Assembly: GCA_003014445.1 (NCBI GenBank)
Contig: PYGH01000001.1
Span: forward strand, 558,001-622,000
Direction of reading: 5' to 3'
Source of the DNA: Fusobacterium naviforme
GTDB taxonomy: Bacteria; Bacillota; Clostridia; Lachnospirales; Lachnospiraceae
DNA: 64,000 nucleotides
The notes under the pieces were generated by a model. The model saw nothing but the letters and a program-made list of their open reading frames with translations, had not been told where the DNA came from and made no database searches. The position numbers were made by a program, and so were the translations under genes. Position 1 is the stretch's first letter. Each line of letters begins with the position of its first letter. This document shows positions 44,298 to 53,745 of this stretch, in pieces.

Positions 44298-44816
44298 TCA
44301 GTGATCTTCCCGATATAGCACGCCGAGTGCCGAGAGACGCTCGGACACGCGCTGGAAGGCGGCCTCGTCGGGGCAGAGGAGTGTGTGGAGGTGGATGCCG
44401 CTTGTCAGCAGGGAGAGCGGCTTTGTGTTTTTTCCGCGGTGGATGAATTCATCTACATCGTGGCGGCTTGTGAGCTCCAAAAGTCCGGTGAGCTGTCCGT
44501 AGAGAGGATGCTCGACGATGACATCCTTTACGGTGCAGCCTTCATCAACCATGGCGTAGAGCTCTGCCTGCATTTCTGTTCCTTCGTGGCGGCAGGCGAT
44601 GCGGCGGCAGAGCTTGTCTGCGGGCTGCTGTCCGGCCATCAGATAGCCGCGGGGCGTCGCGGCGATATCGTTTCCGGCTGCCCGGAGCAGAGCGACATCG
44701 CCCACAATGATCTGTCTGCTCACAGAGAAGCGGCCGGCGAGCGCAGTGGCGCTGAGAGGCCCCTTGCTTTCTGCCAGCAGGGTCAGGATATTCTGTCTTC
44801 TCTGTTCTGCCTCCAT
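44298..44816 (-). CDS. niaR: NiaR-type transcription repressor (HTH plus 3H domain)
   Basis: 172-aa niacin-responsive repressor. Residues 1-60 are a winged helix (RRQNILTLLAESKGPLSATA, LAGRFSVSRQIIVGDVALLR); the rest is the 3H domain with histidines in CRHEGTEMQ, VEHPLYGQL and SRHDVDEFIHRG that bind metal and nicotinate. The ATG at 44816 follows AAAGGAGCTCCT. An extended -10 element TGC-TATACT reads leftwards at 44903-44895. In other Firmicutes NiaR controls NAD synthesis or niacin uptake genes; the only local candidate target is the EIIC-like gene downstream. Confidence 0.88.
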   Translation of the reverse strand: MEAEQRRQNILTLLAESKGPLSATALAGRFSVSRQIIVGDVALLRAAGNDIAATPRGYLMAGQQPADKLCRRIACRHEGTEMQAELYAMVDEGCTVKDVIVEHPLYGQLTGLLELTSRHDVDEFIHRGKNTKPLSLLTSGIHLHTLLCPDEAAFQRVSERLSALGVLYREDH

Positions 44817-45072
44817 AGGAGCTCCTTTCTGTGGTAGTGGTGTATAGAGACCGCCATGCAGCCGAGAGCCATATGGGATCTGTGGAATGAATTCAGTATA
44901 GCACAGGACAGCATTTTCCTCGATAAGGCTTTTATTTTCTGGAAAAATAAAAAATGTTGCCATGGCAGCACCAGGACTTGCGAGACTGTGATATAGTTGA
45001 CTTGTAAGAGCTAGAATGGACTTCCGGTATGAGCAGCTGCTCCGGAGCCGGAAATAAGACTGGAGGCGAAAT

Positions 45073-46026
45073 ATGGGTTCTGATAAGAGAAAGGTTGTGC
45101 TTGTGGGCTGCGGTATGGTGGGAATGAGCTATGCCTATGCGATGATGAACCAGCAGACCTGTGATGAGCTGGTTTTGATCGATTATAATAAGGAGAGGGC
45201 CGAGGGAGAGGCGATGGATTTAAATCACGGCCTCGCGTTCTCCGCGTCACATATGAAGATACTGAGCGGGAGCTATGATGACTGTAAGGACGCTGATATC
45301 GTGACGATATGTGCGGGCGTCGCGCAGAAGCCCGGGGAGACGCGCATGGATCTGCTCGCGAGAAATACCGCGGTGTTCAAGTCCATCATCGAGCCTGTGA
45401 CGGATTCCGGCTTTAACGGGATATTTCTCATAGCGACGAATCCTGTGGATGTCATGACAAAGGTGGCCTGCCATCTGTCCGGCTTTAATCCGAAGCGGGT
45501 CATCGGAAGCGGCACCTCGCTTGACACGGCGCGGCTGCGCTATCTGGTGGGAAGCTATCTGAAGGTGGATCCGCGCAGCGTGCACGGCTATGTGATGGGG
45601 GAGCACGGCGACACAGAGTTCGTTCCGTGGAGTCAGGTCTGCGTATCCACAAAGCCGGTGCAGGAGATTATTGCCAATTCCAATGGAAAATATTCCTTTG
45701 AGGAGCTGGAGAAGATAGAGATTGATGTCCGCACTGCCGCGGATAAGATCATCGCCGCAAAGAAGGCGACCTATTACGGGATCGGCATCGCGCTGACGCG
45801 TCTCACAAAAGCCATACTGGGCGATGAGAATTCCGTACAGACAGTATCTGCATATCTGCGCGGAGAGTATCACCAGAACGGCGTGTTCGCGGGTGTTCCT
45901 GCGATCATCAATGCGAGCGGCGTGCAGTCCGTGCTGGAGTGCCGGATCACAGAGGAGGAGCAGGCAAAATTTGACGCATCCTGTGCAGAGCTGAAGGCAA
46001 AGGTGCTGGAGGCGGAGCAGGCGTAA
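45073..46026 (+). CDS. ldh: L-lactate dehydrogenase
   Basis: 317-aa NADH-dependent lactate dehydrogenase. Rossmann motif VVLVGCGMVGMSYAYAM, substrate Arg in GETRMDLLARNTAVF, FLIATNPVDVMT, GSGTSLDTARLRY and the catalytic His in GYVMGEHGDTEFVPWS. The ATG follows CTGGAGGCGAAAT. An extended -10 TGA-TATAGT sits at 44989-44997 but no -35 is convincing. A terminator follows, so the gene is monocistronic. Malate dehydrogenase is less likely given the residues near the first loop (VAQKPGETR), typical of LDH. Confidence 0.93.
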   Translation: MGSDKRKVVLVGCGMVGMSYAYAMMNQQTCDELVLIDYNKERAEGEAMDLNHGLAFSASHMKILSGSYDDCKDADIVTICAGVAQKPGETRMDLLARNTAVFKSIIEPVTDSGFNGIFLIATNPVDVMTKVACHLSGFNPKRVIGSGTSLDTARLRYLVGSYLKVDPRSVHGYVMGEHGDTEFVPWSQVCVSTKPVQEIIANSNGKYSFEELEKIEIDVRTAADKIIAAKKATYYGIGIALTRLTKAILGDENSVQTVSAYLRGEYHQNGVFAGVPAIINASGVQSVLECRITEEEQAKFDASCAELKAKVLEAEQA

Positions 46027-46080
46027 AGCAGCAATTTCGGATTGATAATAGCAGGCCCTGTCAAATGCAGGGAGTGAAGT

Positions 46081-46114
46081 GCAGCTGTGCGGCGAGACCG
46101 TGCGGCTGCTTTTT
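46081..46114 (+). terminator. Terminator of ldh
   Basis: GCAGCTGTGCGG pairs with CCGTGCGGCTGC (several G-T pairs), followed by TTTTT. Confidence 0.8.
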
Positions 46115-46262
46115 CCTATGGAGATGATATTCAGGGACGCCTCGTAAAATGGAATTTTGTTATTATAATAGATACAGTTGGAAATATGGCGTAGATGTAA
46201 TGAAGCGTGTATCCTGTACATATCTGCGTACGATAACATTTACCCCTTGCAGGAGGAAGAGG

Positions 46263-47048
46263 ATGGAAGATAAGCACAGCCATGGAACTTTATATGGGAT
46301 CGGAGTCGGACCGGGGGATCCGGAGCTCATGACTCTGAAGGCACTGCGCCTTATCAGAGAGCTCCCGGTGATTGCGGTGCCCGGTGAGTGCGCAGAGGAA
46401 GCGACAGCTTATCAGATCGCGGTGCAGGCGGCTCCTGAATTGAGACATAAGCAGCTGCTCCCAATTCCTGTGCCCATGAGGCTTAAGAGAGAGGCACTTC
46501 AGGAGGTCCACCGGCGCGGCGCGGAGCAGCTTGAGGAAGTGCTGAGGCAGGGGAGGTCCGTCGGCATGCTGTGTCTCGGTGATCCCACGATCTATGCGAG
46601 CTTTTCCTATCTTGAAGCTCTGGTCCGGGCAGATGGTTTCGCTACGGAGTATGTGAGTGGTGTTCCATCCTTTTGCGCAGCTGCAGCGGCGCTCGGAGAG
46701 CCCCTCGCCAGATGGAATGAGCCGCTTCATATCGTCCCGGCGCTGCATTTTCTGAGGCGCGAGGGGAATTCTGGTGAAGACGGAAACAGCCTGCAGAACA
46801 GTGTAGCCGCGCAGCAAAGTGAAAGAGAAAACGCGGCAGGACTTCCCGGAGATGGCACGCTTGTGCTGATGAAGAGCGGGCGCAGTCTCTTAGCTATGAA
46901 GGAGCAGCTCGCCGGTTCAGGCAGAAGTCTCATGATGGTAGAGAACTGCGGCCTGCCCGGGGAGAAGAGATATCGCTCGGCAGAGGAACTGCCGGAGCAG
47001 GCGGGATATTTTTCTATTGTGATTGCGAGGATAGGGGATGCGACGTAA
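46263..47048 (+). CDS. cobI: Precorrin-2 C20-methyltransferase-like enzyme
   Basis: 261-aa SAM-dependent tetrapyrrole methylase. LYGIGVGPGDPELMTLKALR at the start, VGMLCLGDPTIYASFSYLEA and YVSGVPSFCAAAAALGEPLA are the CobI/CbiL family motifs. The ATG at 46263 follows GCAGGAGGAAGAGG; the open frame runs further upstream without a ribosome binding site. It stands alone: no other corrin gene is in the window, and it has its own terminator. Cobalt-precorrin-2 methyltransferase (CbiL) is the likely anaerobic form. Confidence 0.88.
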   Translation: MEDKHSHGTLYGIGVGPGDPELMTLKALRLIRELPVIAVPGECAEEATAYQIAVQAAPELRHKQLLPIPVPMRLKREALQEVHRRGAEQLEEVLRQGRSVGMLCLGDPTIYASFSYLEALVRADGFATEYVSGVPSFCAAAAALGEPLARWNEPLHIVPALHFLRREGNSGEDGNSLQNSVAAQQSERENAAGLPGDGTLVLMKSGRSLLAMKEQLAGSGRSLMMVENCGLPGEKRYRSAEELPEQAGYFSIVIARIGDAT

Positions 47049-47095
47049 CGATCATTGTAACGTTTCCTGGAATTGAAAACTGAATATGGCCAGAT

Positions 47096-47150
47096 AAACT
47101 GCCCTTTCGCCGTCAGATATTGGTCTGACAGCTGGAGGGCAGTTTATTTT
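47096..47150 (+). terminator. Terminator of cobI
   Basis: AAACTGCCCT pairs with AGGGCAGTTT, with an inner GTCAGA/TCTGAC stem, then ATTTTAT. After it, 47151-47300 is AT-rich and without a recognisable gene. Confidence 0.85.
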
Positions 47151-47307
47151 ATAAAAAGAAGATGTTTCTGCAGAACGAAAAATCTGAGATTCCCGTGAGA
47201 TATTCCAAAAACAAATTGTTTTTTTAAGTATCTCCAAAACCTTGAGAGTGACACACTTCTGTCCATCTGCTTTGATAGAATTGGACACATAAAGGGTATG
47301 ATTCAAC

Positions 47308-47433
47308 AATAAAAGTGTGATTCTAATGCCAAAATTTCAATATTAATATGTGATTTGGGGTTGTATTTTTTTGTTCCCTTCAAATATAATAAAAGTGTGA
47401 TTGGAAACCCTAAAATATCTAATAAAAGTGTGA
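47308..47433 (+). repeat. Three copies of AATAAAAGTGTGA
   Basis: The 13-mer AATAAAAGTGTGA occurs at 47308-47320, 47388-47400 and 47421-47433, the first two followed by TT. They lie just ahead of the DUF4143 ATPase gene, the last one 11 bp before its ATG. They may be regulator sites or remains of an insertion. Confidence 0.7.
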
Positions 47434-47444
47434 GAAAAAGAACT

Positions 47445-48794
47445 ATGGAACGGTTGATTATAAATAAGCTACTGGATTGGAAAAATTCCTCCTATCGAAA
47501 GCCGCTTATTCTGAAAGGTGTGCGTCAGGTCGGCAAGACGTGGATTCTCAAGGAATTCGGCAAACGATACTATGAAAACACTGCCTATTTTAACTTTGAT
47601 GAAAACGAAGAATACAAACAGTTCTTCGAGACTACCAAAGATGTTGACCGCATCCTGCAAAACCTGATGTTGGCCAGCGGGCAGAAAATTGAACCTGAAA
47701 AAACGCTGATTATCTTCGATGAAGTGCAGGATTGCCCGAAGGTCATCAACTCCATGAAATATTTCTGCGAGAACGCACCGCAGTATCACATTGCCTGCGC
47801 AGGTTCTTTGCTGGGGATTGCCCTTGCAAAGCCGTCCTCTTTCCCAGTGGGCAAGGTCAATTTCATGCAGATGGATCCAATGACATTTACCGAGTTCCTT
47901 ATGGCAAATGGTGACGAGAACCTTGCGAAGTATCTGGAGCAGGTGGATACCATTGAGCCGATTCCGGATGCGTTTTTCAATCCTCTCTATGAAAAATTGA
48001 AAATGTATTATGTGACCGGTGGTATGCCGGAGTCAGTTAAGATGTGGACAGAAGCACGAGATGTTGCCGCCATGCAGGAGGCACTGTCAGGCATTATTGG
48101 AGCATATGAGCGCGACTTTGCAAAGCATCCTAACCTCAGCGAATTCCCGAAGATTTCAATGATTTGGAAGTCTTTGCCATCCCAGTTGGCGCGAGAAAAC
48201 AAGAAATTTATCTATAAAGTCGTAAAAGAAGGCGCACGTGCGCGTGAATATGAGGATGCTCTGCAATGGCTTGTTGATGCCCGACTGGTGCATAAAATCT
48301 ACCGCAGCTCCGCTCCCGGCCTTCCTGTTGCCGCCTACGACGACCTGTCCGCATTCAAAATCTATCTGGTGGATGTGGGTCTGCTCCGTCGTCTGGCTCA
48401 GCTTGCTCCTACTGCTTTCGGTGAAGGCAACCGCTTGTTCACCGAGTTCAAAGGCGCTTTGACGGAAAATTTCGTTTTGCAAACTTTGATTACTCAGTTT
48501 GAAGTGGTACCTCGTTACTGGATGCAGACAAATCCTCCCTATGAGGTGGATTTCCTGATTCAGAGAGAAAACGATATTTTTCCTGTGGAGGTCAAGTCTG
48601 AGGCTAATACCACAAGCAAGAGTCTGAAGAAGTTCAAGGAACTGTTTCCAGATCAGGTCAAGCTCCGAGTTCGCTTCTCACTGGATAATTTAAAACTGGA
48701 CAATGATGTATTGAACATACCGCTGTTCATGGCAGATCAGGCAGATCGGTTGATTGGGTTGGCGTTAGAAAAGAAGGGCACCTTTGGTCAGTAA
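47445..48794 (+). CDS. AAA ATPase with DUF4143 domain
   Basis: 449-aa ATPase of the AAA_14 plus DUF4143 type. Walker A is GVRQVGKTW near residue 23, Walker B LIIFDEVQDCP; the sensor region has CAGSLLGIALAK. The C-terminal part has the DUF4143 pattern ending in NPPYEVDFLIQRENDIFPVEVKSE, a PD-(D/E)xK-like nuclease segment (D, E-V-K). Base composition is lower in GC than its neighbours. The ATG at 47445 has no strong ribosome binding site. Such genes are variable accessory genes of unclear role, common in gut anaerobes, sometimes thought to be defence or toxin related. Confidence 0.85.
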   Translation: MERLIINKLLDWKNSSYRKPLILKGVRQVGKTWILKEFGKRYYENTAYFNFDENEEYKQFFETTKDVDRILQNLMLASGQKIEPEKTLIIFDEVQDCPKVINSMKYFCENAPQYHIACAGSLLGIALAKPSSFPVGKVNFMQMDPMTFTEFLMANGDENLAKYLEQVDTIEPIPDAFFNPLYEKLKMYYVTGGMPESVKMWTEARDVAAMQEALSGIIGAYERDFAKHPNLSEFPKISMIWKSLPSQLARENKKFIYKVVKEGARAREYEDALQWLVDARLVHKIYRSSAPGLPVAAYDDLSAFKIYLVDVGLLRRLAQLAPTAFGEGNRLFTEFKGALTENFVLQTLITQFEVVPRYWMQTNPPYEVDFLIQRENDIFPVEVKSEANTTSKSLKKFKELFPDQVKLRVRFSLDNLKLDNDVLNIPLFMADQADRLIGLALEKKGTFGQ

Positions 48795-48863
48795 TAGTTT
48801 GTCAACGGAAAAAGGTGCATTTTAACCCATTATATATGTACTGCAGATAAAATGGAGGCAAAT

Positions 48864-49025
48864 ATGCAATTATCAGAAATTGGAATCAAGAATTATAGAT
48901 TGCTTATTGATGCCAAACTGGATGTCGATGCAAAAACAACTCTTATCGTTGGCAGAGACAATACCGCCAAGACTTCATGCAGCTTTAACAATGAGATGAG
49001 CAGTTCCTCACTGGATGTGAGGTGA
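48864..49025 (+). pseudogene. Remnant of an OLD-family AAA ATPase/nuclease
   Basis: A 53-codon reading frame with a good ribosome binding site (GGAGGCAAAT) encodes the start of an OLD/RecF-like ATPase: MQLSEIGIKNYRLLIDAKL then TLIVGRDNTAKTS. The Walker A would normally read GxNNxGKTS; here Asn is Asp and Gly is Ala, and the protein stops 15 residues later. It is best seen as a degraded 5' fragment left after deletion. It is adjacent to the DUF4143 gene, in the same atypical patch. Confidence 0.7.
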
Positions 49026-49068
49026 CTGACCACTACACTTTATATATTAGGAGGAGGGTTAAGCATTT

Positions 49069-49422
49069 ATGAATACATTTATCTGCTACGAGCGCTGCAG
49101 CACATGCAGGAAGGCGCAGAAGTGGCTGGACGGGCATGGAATCGAATACACCGCCAGACCGATCAGGGAGCAGAAGCCGACGGCGCAGGAGCTCTCAATG
49201 TGGATCCCACGGAGCGGCAAGAGTGCTGGAAAATTTTTCAACACCAGCGGTCAGCTGTACCGGGGAATGGGGCTTTCCGCCAGAGTGAAGGATATGACGG
49301 ACGAAGAAATGATCGAACTGCTTTCCACAGACGGGATGCTGGTAAAGAGACCGCTTCTCATTATGGATGGGGATGTGCTTGTCGGCTTTAAGGAAGCGGA
49401 GTGGGCAGAGAAGCTGCTGTGA
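49069..49422 (+). CDS. ArsC/Spx family thioredoxin-fold protein
   Basis: 117-aa protein of the ArsC/Spx/YffB family. The N-terminal C10-S-T-C13 (YERCSTCRKAQKWLDGHGI) is the redox CxxC; the cis-Pro segment is VKRPLLIMDGDVLVGFKEAEW. YIARPI-like piece here reads EYTARPIREQKP. It follows GGAGGAGGG. The absence of a clear arsenate-reductase operon favours a general reductase or Spx-like role; Spx proper has a fuller RNA polymerase-binding C-terminus, which is not evident. Confidence 0.85.
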   Translation: MNTFICYERCSTCRKAQKWLDGHGIEYTARPIREQKPTAQELSMWIPRSGKSAGKFFNTSGQLYRGMGLSARVKDMTDEEMIELLSTDGMLVKRPLLIMDGDVLVGFKEAEWAEKLL

Positions 49423-49462
49423 CAGAGAGCAGGTCTTTGTGCGGCTTTGCCCTCTTCCAGCC

Positions 49463-49491
49463 TTGAAATAGCGGGCTCCAGCGTATATAAT
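49463..49491 (+). promoter_or_regulatory. Sigma-A promoter of glyS
   Basis: TTGAAA (49463-49468), 17 bases, TATAAT (49486-49491). The leader is only about 45 nt, so there is no room for a T-box. Confidence 0.75.
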
Positions 49492-49541
49492 GACGGAGAA
49501 TATCCGTCCGCAGCCGGCGGAGGGAAAAGCAGGAGGAAAAA

Positions 49542-50930
49542 ATGGAATACTCAATGGAAAAAATTGTAGCATTGGCAAAATCCCGCGGATTTGTCTACCC
49601 GGGCTCTGAGATCTATGGAGGATTGGCGAACACCTGGGACTACGGAAATATCGGCGTCGAACTGAAGAACAACGTCAAGAAGGCGTGGTGGCAGAAGTTC
49701 GTGCAGGAGTCTCCGTACAATGTCGGCGTGGACTGTGCGATTCTCATGAACACCCAGACCTGGGTGGCCTCCGGCCATATCGGCAGCTTTTCCGATCCGC
49801 TGATGGACTGCAAGAGCTGCCACGAGCGCTTCCGTGCAGATAAGCTCATTGAGGATTACGCAGAGGCGAATCATGTTGAGCTGAAGTCCAGCGTTGATGG
49901 CTGGACGCACGAGGAGATGCAGAACTTTATTAAGGAGCATGAAATTGCCTGCCCAAGCTGCGGAAAGAAGGACTTCACCGATATCCGTGAGTTCAACCTT
50001 ATGTTCAAGACCTTCCAGGGTGTCACGGAGAATGCAAAGAATGTCGTATATCTCCGCCCGGAGACGGCCCAGGGCATTTTTGTCAATTTCAAGAACGTGC
50101 AGCGCACCTCCAGAAAGAAGATTCCGTTTGGCATCGGTCAGATCGGAAAGTCTTTCCGCAACGAGATCACCCCGGGCAACTTCACCTTCCGCACCCGTGA
50201 GTTTGAGCAGATGGAGCTTGAGTTCTTCTGCAAGCCTGATACGGATCTTGAGTGGTTTGAATACTGGAAGAGCTACTGCATCAAGTGGCTGAAGGATCTC
50301 GGAATCAAGGAGGAGAATCTCCGCGCCAGAGATCACGATAAGGAGGAGCTCTCCTTCTATTCCAAGGCGACCACGGATCTGGAGTTCCTCTTCCCCTTCG
50401 GCTGGGGTGAGCTCTGGGGCATCGCGGACCGCACCAACTATGACCTCTCCCGCCATCAGGAGGTCTCCGGAGAGGACATGTCCTATTTTGACGAGGAGAG
50501 CAAGGAGAAGTATGTTCCCTACGTTGTGGAGCCGTCTCTCGGTGCCGACCGCGTGACGCTTGCCTTCCTCTGCAATGCCTACGATGAGGAGGAGCTTGAG
50601 GGAGGAGATGTAAGAACCGTGCTTCATTTCCATCCGGCGCTGGCACCGGTCAAGGTTGCGGTGCTTCCGCTCTCCAAGAAGCTCGGCGAGGGCGCGGAGA
50701 AGGTTTATGCTGAGCTCGCGAAGTACTGGCACTGCGAGTACGATGACCGCGGCGCGATCGGAAAGCGCTACCGCAGAGAGGATGAGATCGGAACGCCGTA
50801 CTGCGTGACCTATGATTTCGAGTCGGAAAATGACGGCGCTGTGACCGTGCGTGACCGCGACAGCATGAAGCAGGAGCGTGTCAGGATCTCCGAGCTGCGC
50901 AACTATTTCCTTGATAAGTTTATGTTCTGA
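49542..50930 (+). CDS. glyS: Glycyl-tRNA synthetase (homodimeric type)
   Basis: 462-aa class II synthetase that charges tRNA-Gly. [21 protein letters not shown] at the start, [32 protein letters not shown] (motif 2), [11 protein letters not shown] and the anticodon-binding C-terminal domain beginning [14 protein letters not shown] are visible. Zinc-type cysteines are in DCKSCHERF and CPSCGKKDF. This is the alpha-2 type found in Gram-positives, not the alpha/beta form. Start after AGGAGGAAAAA. Confidence 0.97.
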   Translation: MEYSMEKIVALAKSRGFVYPGSEIYGGLANTWDYGNIGVELKNNVKKAWWQKFVQESPYNVGVDCAILMNTQTWVASGHIGSFSDPLMDCKSCHERFRADKLIEDYAEANHVELKSSVDGWTHEEMQNFIKEHEIACPSCGKKDFTDIREFNLMFKTFQGVTENAKNVVYLRPETAQGIFVNFKNVQRTSRKKIPFGIGQIGKSFRNEITPGNFTFRTREFEQMELEFFCKPDTDLEWFEYWKSYCIKWLKDLGIKEENLRARDHDKEELSFYSKATTDLEFLFPFGWGELWGIADRTNYDLSRHQEVSGEDMSYFDEESKEKYVPYVVEPSLGADRVTLAFLCNAYDEEELEGGDVRTVLHFHPALAPVKVAVLPLSKKLGEGAEKVYAELAKYWHCEYDDRGAIGKRYRREDEIGTPYCVTYDFESENDGAVTVRDRDSMKQERVRISELRNYFLDKFMF

Positions 50931-51040
50931 GGATTTGCGGAGAGATTGTCAAATATCTACCATTCTTAAATAAATTGTGATATCATCTATAGATTGTAGA
51001 GAGCTTATATCAGTACAGTTTTTTCTAGTAGGAGGAAAAC

Positions 51041-53671
51041 ATGGCAAGAAAGTGGGTTTACAAGTTTAGCGAGGGAAATGCCGGCATGAGAGAGCTGCTT
51101 GGCGGTAAGGGTGCAAACCTCGCAGAGATGACCAACATCGGTCTTCCGGTTCCCCAGGGCTTTACGATCACGACTGAGGCCTGCACGCAGTACTACGAGG
51201 ACGGTCGCGAGATCAACCCGGAGATTCAGGGACAGATCAATGAGTACATCGTAAAGATGGAGGAGATGACCGGAAAGAAGTTTGGCGATAAGGAGAACCC
51301 GCTTCTTGTTTCTGTTCGTTCCGGTGCAAGAGCTTCCATGCCGGGTATGATGGATACCATCCTGAACCTTGGTCTCAATGAGGACGTGGTCAATGTTCTC
51401 GCGGAGAAGTCCGGCAATGCGCGCTGGGCGTGGGACTGCTACAGAAGATTCATTCAGATGTATTCCGATGTCGTTATGGAGGTCGGTAAGAAGTACTTTG
51501 AGGAGCTCATCGACAAGATGAAGGAAGCGCGCGGCGTGAAGCAGGATGTAGAGCTCACCGCGGACGACCTGAAGGAGCTCGCAAACCAGTTTAAGGCGGA
51601 GTACAAGGAGAAGATCGGCAGCGAGTTCCCGTCCGATCCGAAGGAGCAGCTGATGGGCGCCATCAAGGCCGTGTTCCGTTCCTGGGACAACCCGCGTGCA
51701 AATGTCTATCGCCGTGATAATGATATCCCCTATTCCTGGGGCACCGCTGTCAACGTTCAGTCCATGGCCTTCGGAAATATGGGAGATGACTGCGGAACCG
51801 GTGTTGCATTCACCAGAGATCCTGCTACCGGTGAGAGAGGTCTCTTCGGTGAGTTTCTGACCAACGCACAGGGTGAGGACGTCGTTGCGGGCGTTCGCAC
51901 GCCGATGCATATCAAGGAGATGGAGCAGAAGTTCCCGGAGGCATTCAAGCAGTTTGTTGAGGTCTGCAAGACTCTTGAGAATCACTACAGAGATATGCAG
52001 GATATGGAGTTTACCGTCGAGCACGGAAAGCTCTATATGCTTCAGACCAGAAATGGTAAGAGAACCGCGCAGGCCGCGCTGAAGATCGCGTGCGACCTTG
52101 TGGATGAGGGCATGAGAACAGAGGAAGAGGCGGTCGCAATGATTGACCCGAGAAACCTCGATACCCTGCTTCATCCGCAGTTTGACCAGAAGGCTCTGAA
52201 GGCAGCGACTCCGATGGGCAAGGGCCTCGGTGCTTCCCCGGGTGCGGCCTTCGGTAAGGTCGTATTTACTGCTGAGGATGCAGTTGAGTGGGCAGAGCGC
52301 GGCGAGAAGGTTGTGCTGGTTCGTCTTGAGACCTCCCCGGAGGATATCAGTGGTATGAAGTCCGCGCAGGGTATCCTGACTGTGAGAGGTGGCATGACCT
52401 CCCACGCAGCAGTTGTGGCGCGCGGCATGGGCAAGTGCTGTGTATCCGGCTGCGGCGACATCGTGATGAACGAGGCGGAGAAGAAGTTCACCCTTGCGGG
52501 CAAGACCTTCAAGGAGGGTGACAGCATCTCCATTGACGGAACAACCGGAAACATCTATGAAGGTGTGATTGCAACGGTTGATGCTACCATCGCCGGTGAG
52601 TTTGGCCGCATCATGACGTGGGCAGATAAGTACAGAAGACTGAAGGTCAGAACCAACGCGGATACGCCGACTGATGCAAAGAAGGCACGTGAGCTCGGCG
52701 CTGAGGGTATTGGTCTCTGCCGCACCGAGCATATGTTCTTCGAGGCGGACAGAATTGCTGCGTTCCGTGAGATGATCTGCTCCGATACGGTGGAGGAGAG
52801 AGAAGCGGCACTGGCAAAGATCCTTCCGTATCAGCAGAAGGACTTTGAGGAGCTCTATGAGGCGCTCGAGGGCTGCCCGGTGACCATTCGCTTCCTGGAT
52901 CCGCCGCTGCATGAGTTTGTGCCGACCACTGAGCCGGAGATCGAGAAGCTCGCAGCTGCAAAGCACAAGAGCGTTCAGGAGATCAAGGATTATATTGCTT
53001 CCCTGCATGAGTTCAACCCGATGATGGGCCACAGAGGCTGCCGTCTGGCGGTCACCTATCCGGAGATCGCTGCGATGCAGACCAAGGCTGTGATCCGCGC
53101 CGCGATCGAGGTGCAGAAGAGACACAGCGACTGGACTGTCAAGCCGGAGATCATGATCCCGCTCGTATGTGAGCTGAAGGAGCTGAAGTACGTCAAGAAG
53201 ACTGTCGTTGAGATCGCAGATGCGGAGATCAAGGCGGCCGGTGCTGCTCTTGAGTATGAGGTCGGTACGATGATCGAGATCCCGAGAGCCTGCCTCACTG
53301 CGGATGAGATCGCAAAGGATGCGGACTTCTTCTGCTTCGGAACCAACGATCTGACTCAGATGACCTTTGGCTTCTCCCGTGACGATGCCGGTAAGTTCCT
53401 GAACTCCTACTACGATGCAAAGATCTTCGAGAACGATCCGTTTGCGAAGCTCGATCAGAACGGCGTAGGGAAGCTCATGGAGATGGCGATCACACTTGGA
53501 AAGCCGGTGAACGAGAAGCTGCACATCGGTATCTGCGGCGAGCACGGCGGAGATCCGTCCTCTGTTGAGTTCTGCCACAGAATCGGTCTCGACTATGTCT
53601 CCTGCTCCCCGTTCCGTGTACCGGTTGCGAGACTGGCAGCGGCACAGGCGGCTATCGCAGAGAAGAAGTAA
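51041..53671 (+). CDS. ppdK: Pyruvate, phosphate dikinase
   Basis: 876-aa enzyme interconverting pyruvate, ATP and phosphate with PEP, AMP and PPi. It has the ATP-grasp N-terminal domain (LLGGKGANLAEMTNIGLPVP, ENPLLVSVRSGARASMPGMM), the phosphohistidine domain with catalytic His in VRGGMTSHAAVVARGMGKCC, about residue 454, and the C-terminal TIM barrel with GIGLCRTEHMFF, MMGHRGCRL, and FGTNDLTQMTFGFSRDD, ending at GICGEHGGDPSSVEF. Start after AGGAGGAAAAC. An extended -10 (TGA-TATCAT, 50978-50986) may be its promoter. Confidence 0.98.
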   Translation: MARKWVYKFSEGNAGMRELLGGKGANLAEMTNIGLPVPQGFTITTEACTQYYEDGREINPEIQGQINEYIVKMEEMTGKKFGDKENPLLVSVRSGARASMPGMMDTILNLGLNEDVVNVLAEKSGNARWAWDCYRRFIQMYSDVVMEVGKKYFEELIDKMKEARGVKQDVELTADDLKELANQFKAEYKEKIGSEFPSDPKEQLMGAIKAVFRSWDNPRANVYRRDNDIPYSWGTAVNVQSMAFGNMGDDCGTGVAFTRDPATGERGLFGEFLTNAQGEDVVAGVRTPMHIKEMEQKFPEAFKQFVEVCKTLENHYRDMQDMEFTVEHGKLYMLQTRNGKRTAQAALKIACDLVDEGMRTEEEAVAMIDPRNLDTLLHPQFDQKALKAATPMGKGLGASPGAAFGKVVFTAEDAVEWAERGEKVVLVRLETSPEDISGMKSAQGILTVRGGMTSHAAVVARGMGKCCVSGCGDIVMNEAEKKFTLAGKTFKEGDSISIDGTTGNIYEGVIATVDATIAGEFGRIMTWADKYRRLKVRTNADTPTDAKKARELGAEGIGLCRTEHMFFEADRIAAFREMICSDTVEEREAALAKILPYQQKDFEELYEALEGCPVTIRFLDPPLHEFVPTTEPEIEKLAAAKHKSVQEIKDYIASLHEFNPMMGHRGCRLAVTYPEIAAMQTKAVIRAAIEVQKRHSDWTVKPEIMIPLVCELKELKYVKKTVVEIADAEIKAAGAALEYEVGTMIEIPRACLTADEIAKDADFFCFGTNDLTQMTFGFSRDDAGKFLNSYYDAKIFENDPFAKLDQNGVGKLMEMAITLGKPVNEKLHIGICGEHGGDPSSVEFCHRIGLDYVSCSPFRVPVARLAAAQAAIAEKK

Positions 53672-53713
53672 TAGAAGTCTGGCTCCTTGAGCCGGATATA
53701 GCCTTGAGAACGA

Positions 53714-53745
53714 AGCGGAGTCCCTTACAGGGGCTCCGCTGTTTT
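53714..53745 (+). terminator. Terminator of ppdK
   Basis: AGCGGAGTCCC pairs with AGGGGCTCCGCT (one mismatch) round TTAC, then GTTTT. The stretch 53746-53938 holds an extended -10 TGG-TAAACT at 53861-53869 for the next gene. Confidence 0.75.

Noticed and set aside
49463-49541. A T-box leader for glyS
   Set aside because: The leader is about 45 nt and has no specifier or antiterminator structure.
51005-53578. An 857-codon open frame on the minus strand over ppdK
   Set aside because: Shadow of ppdK caused by codon bias; no start site signal and no known motif.
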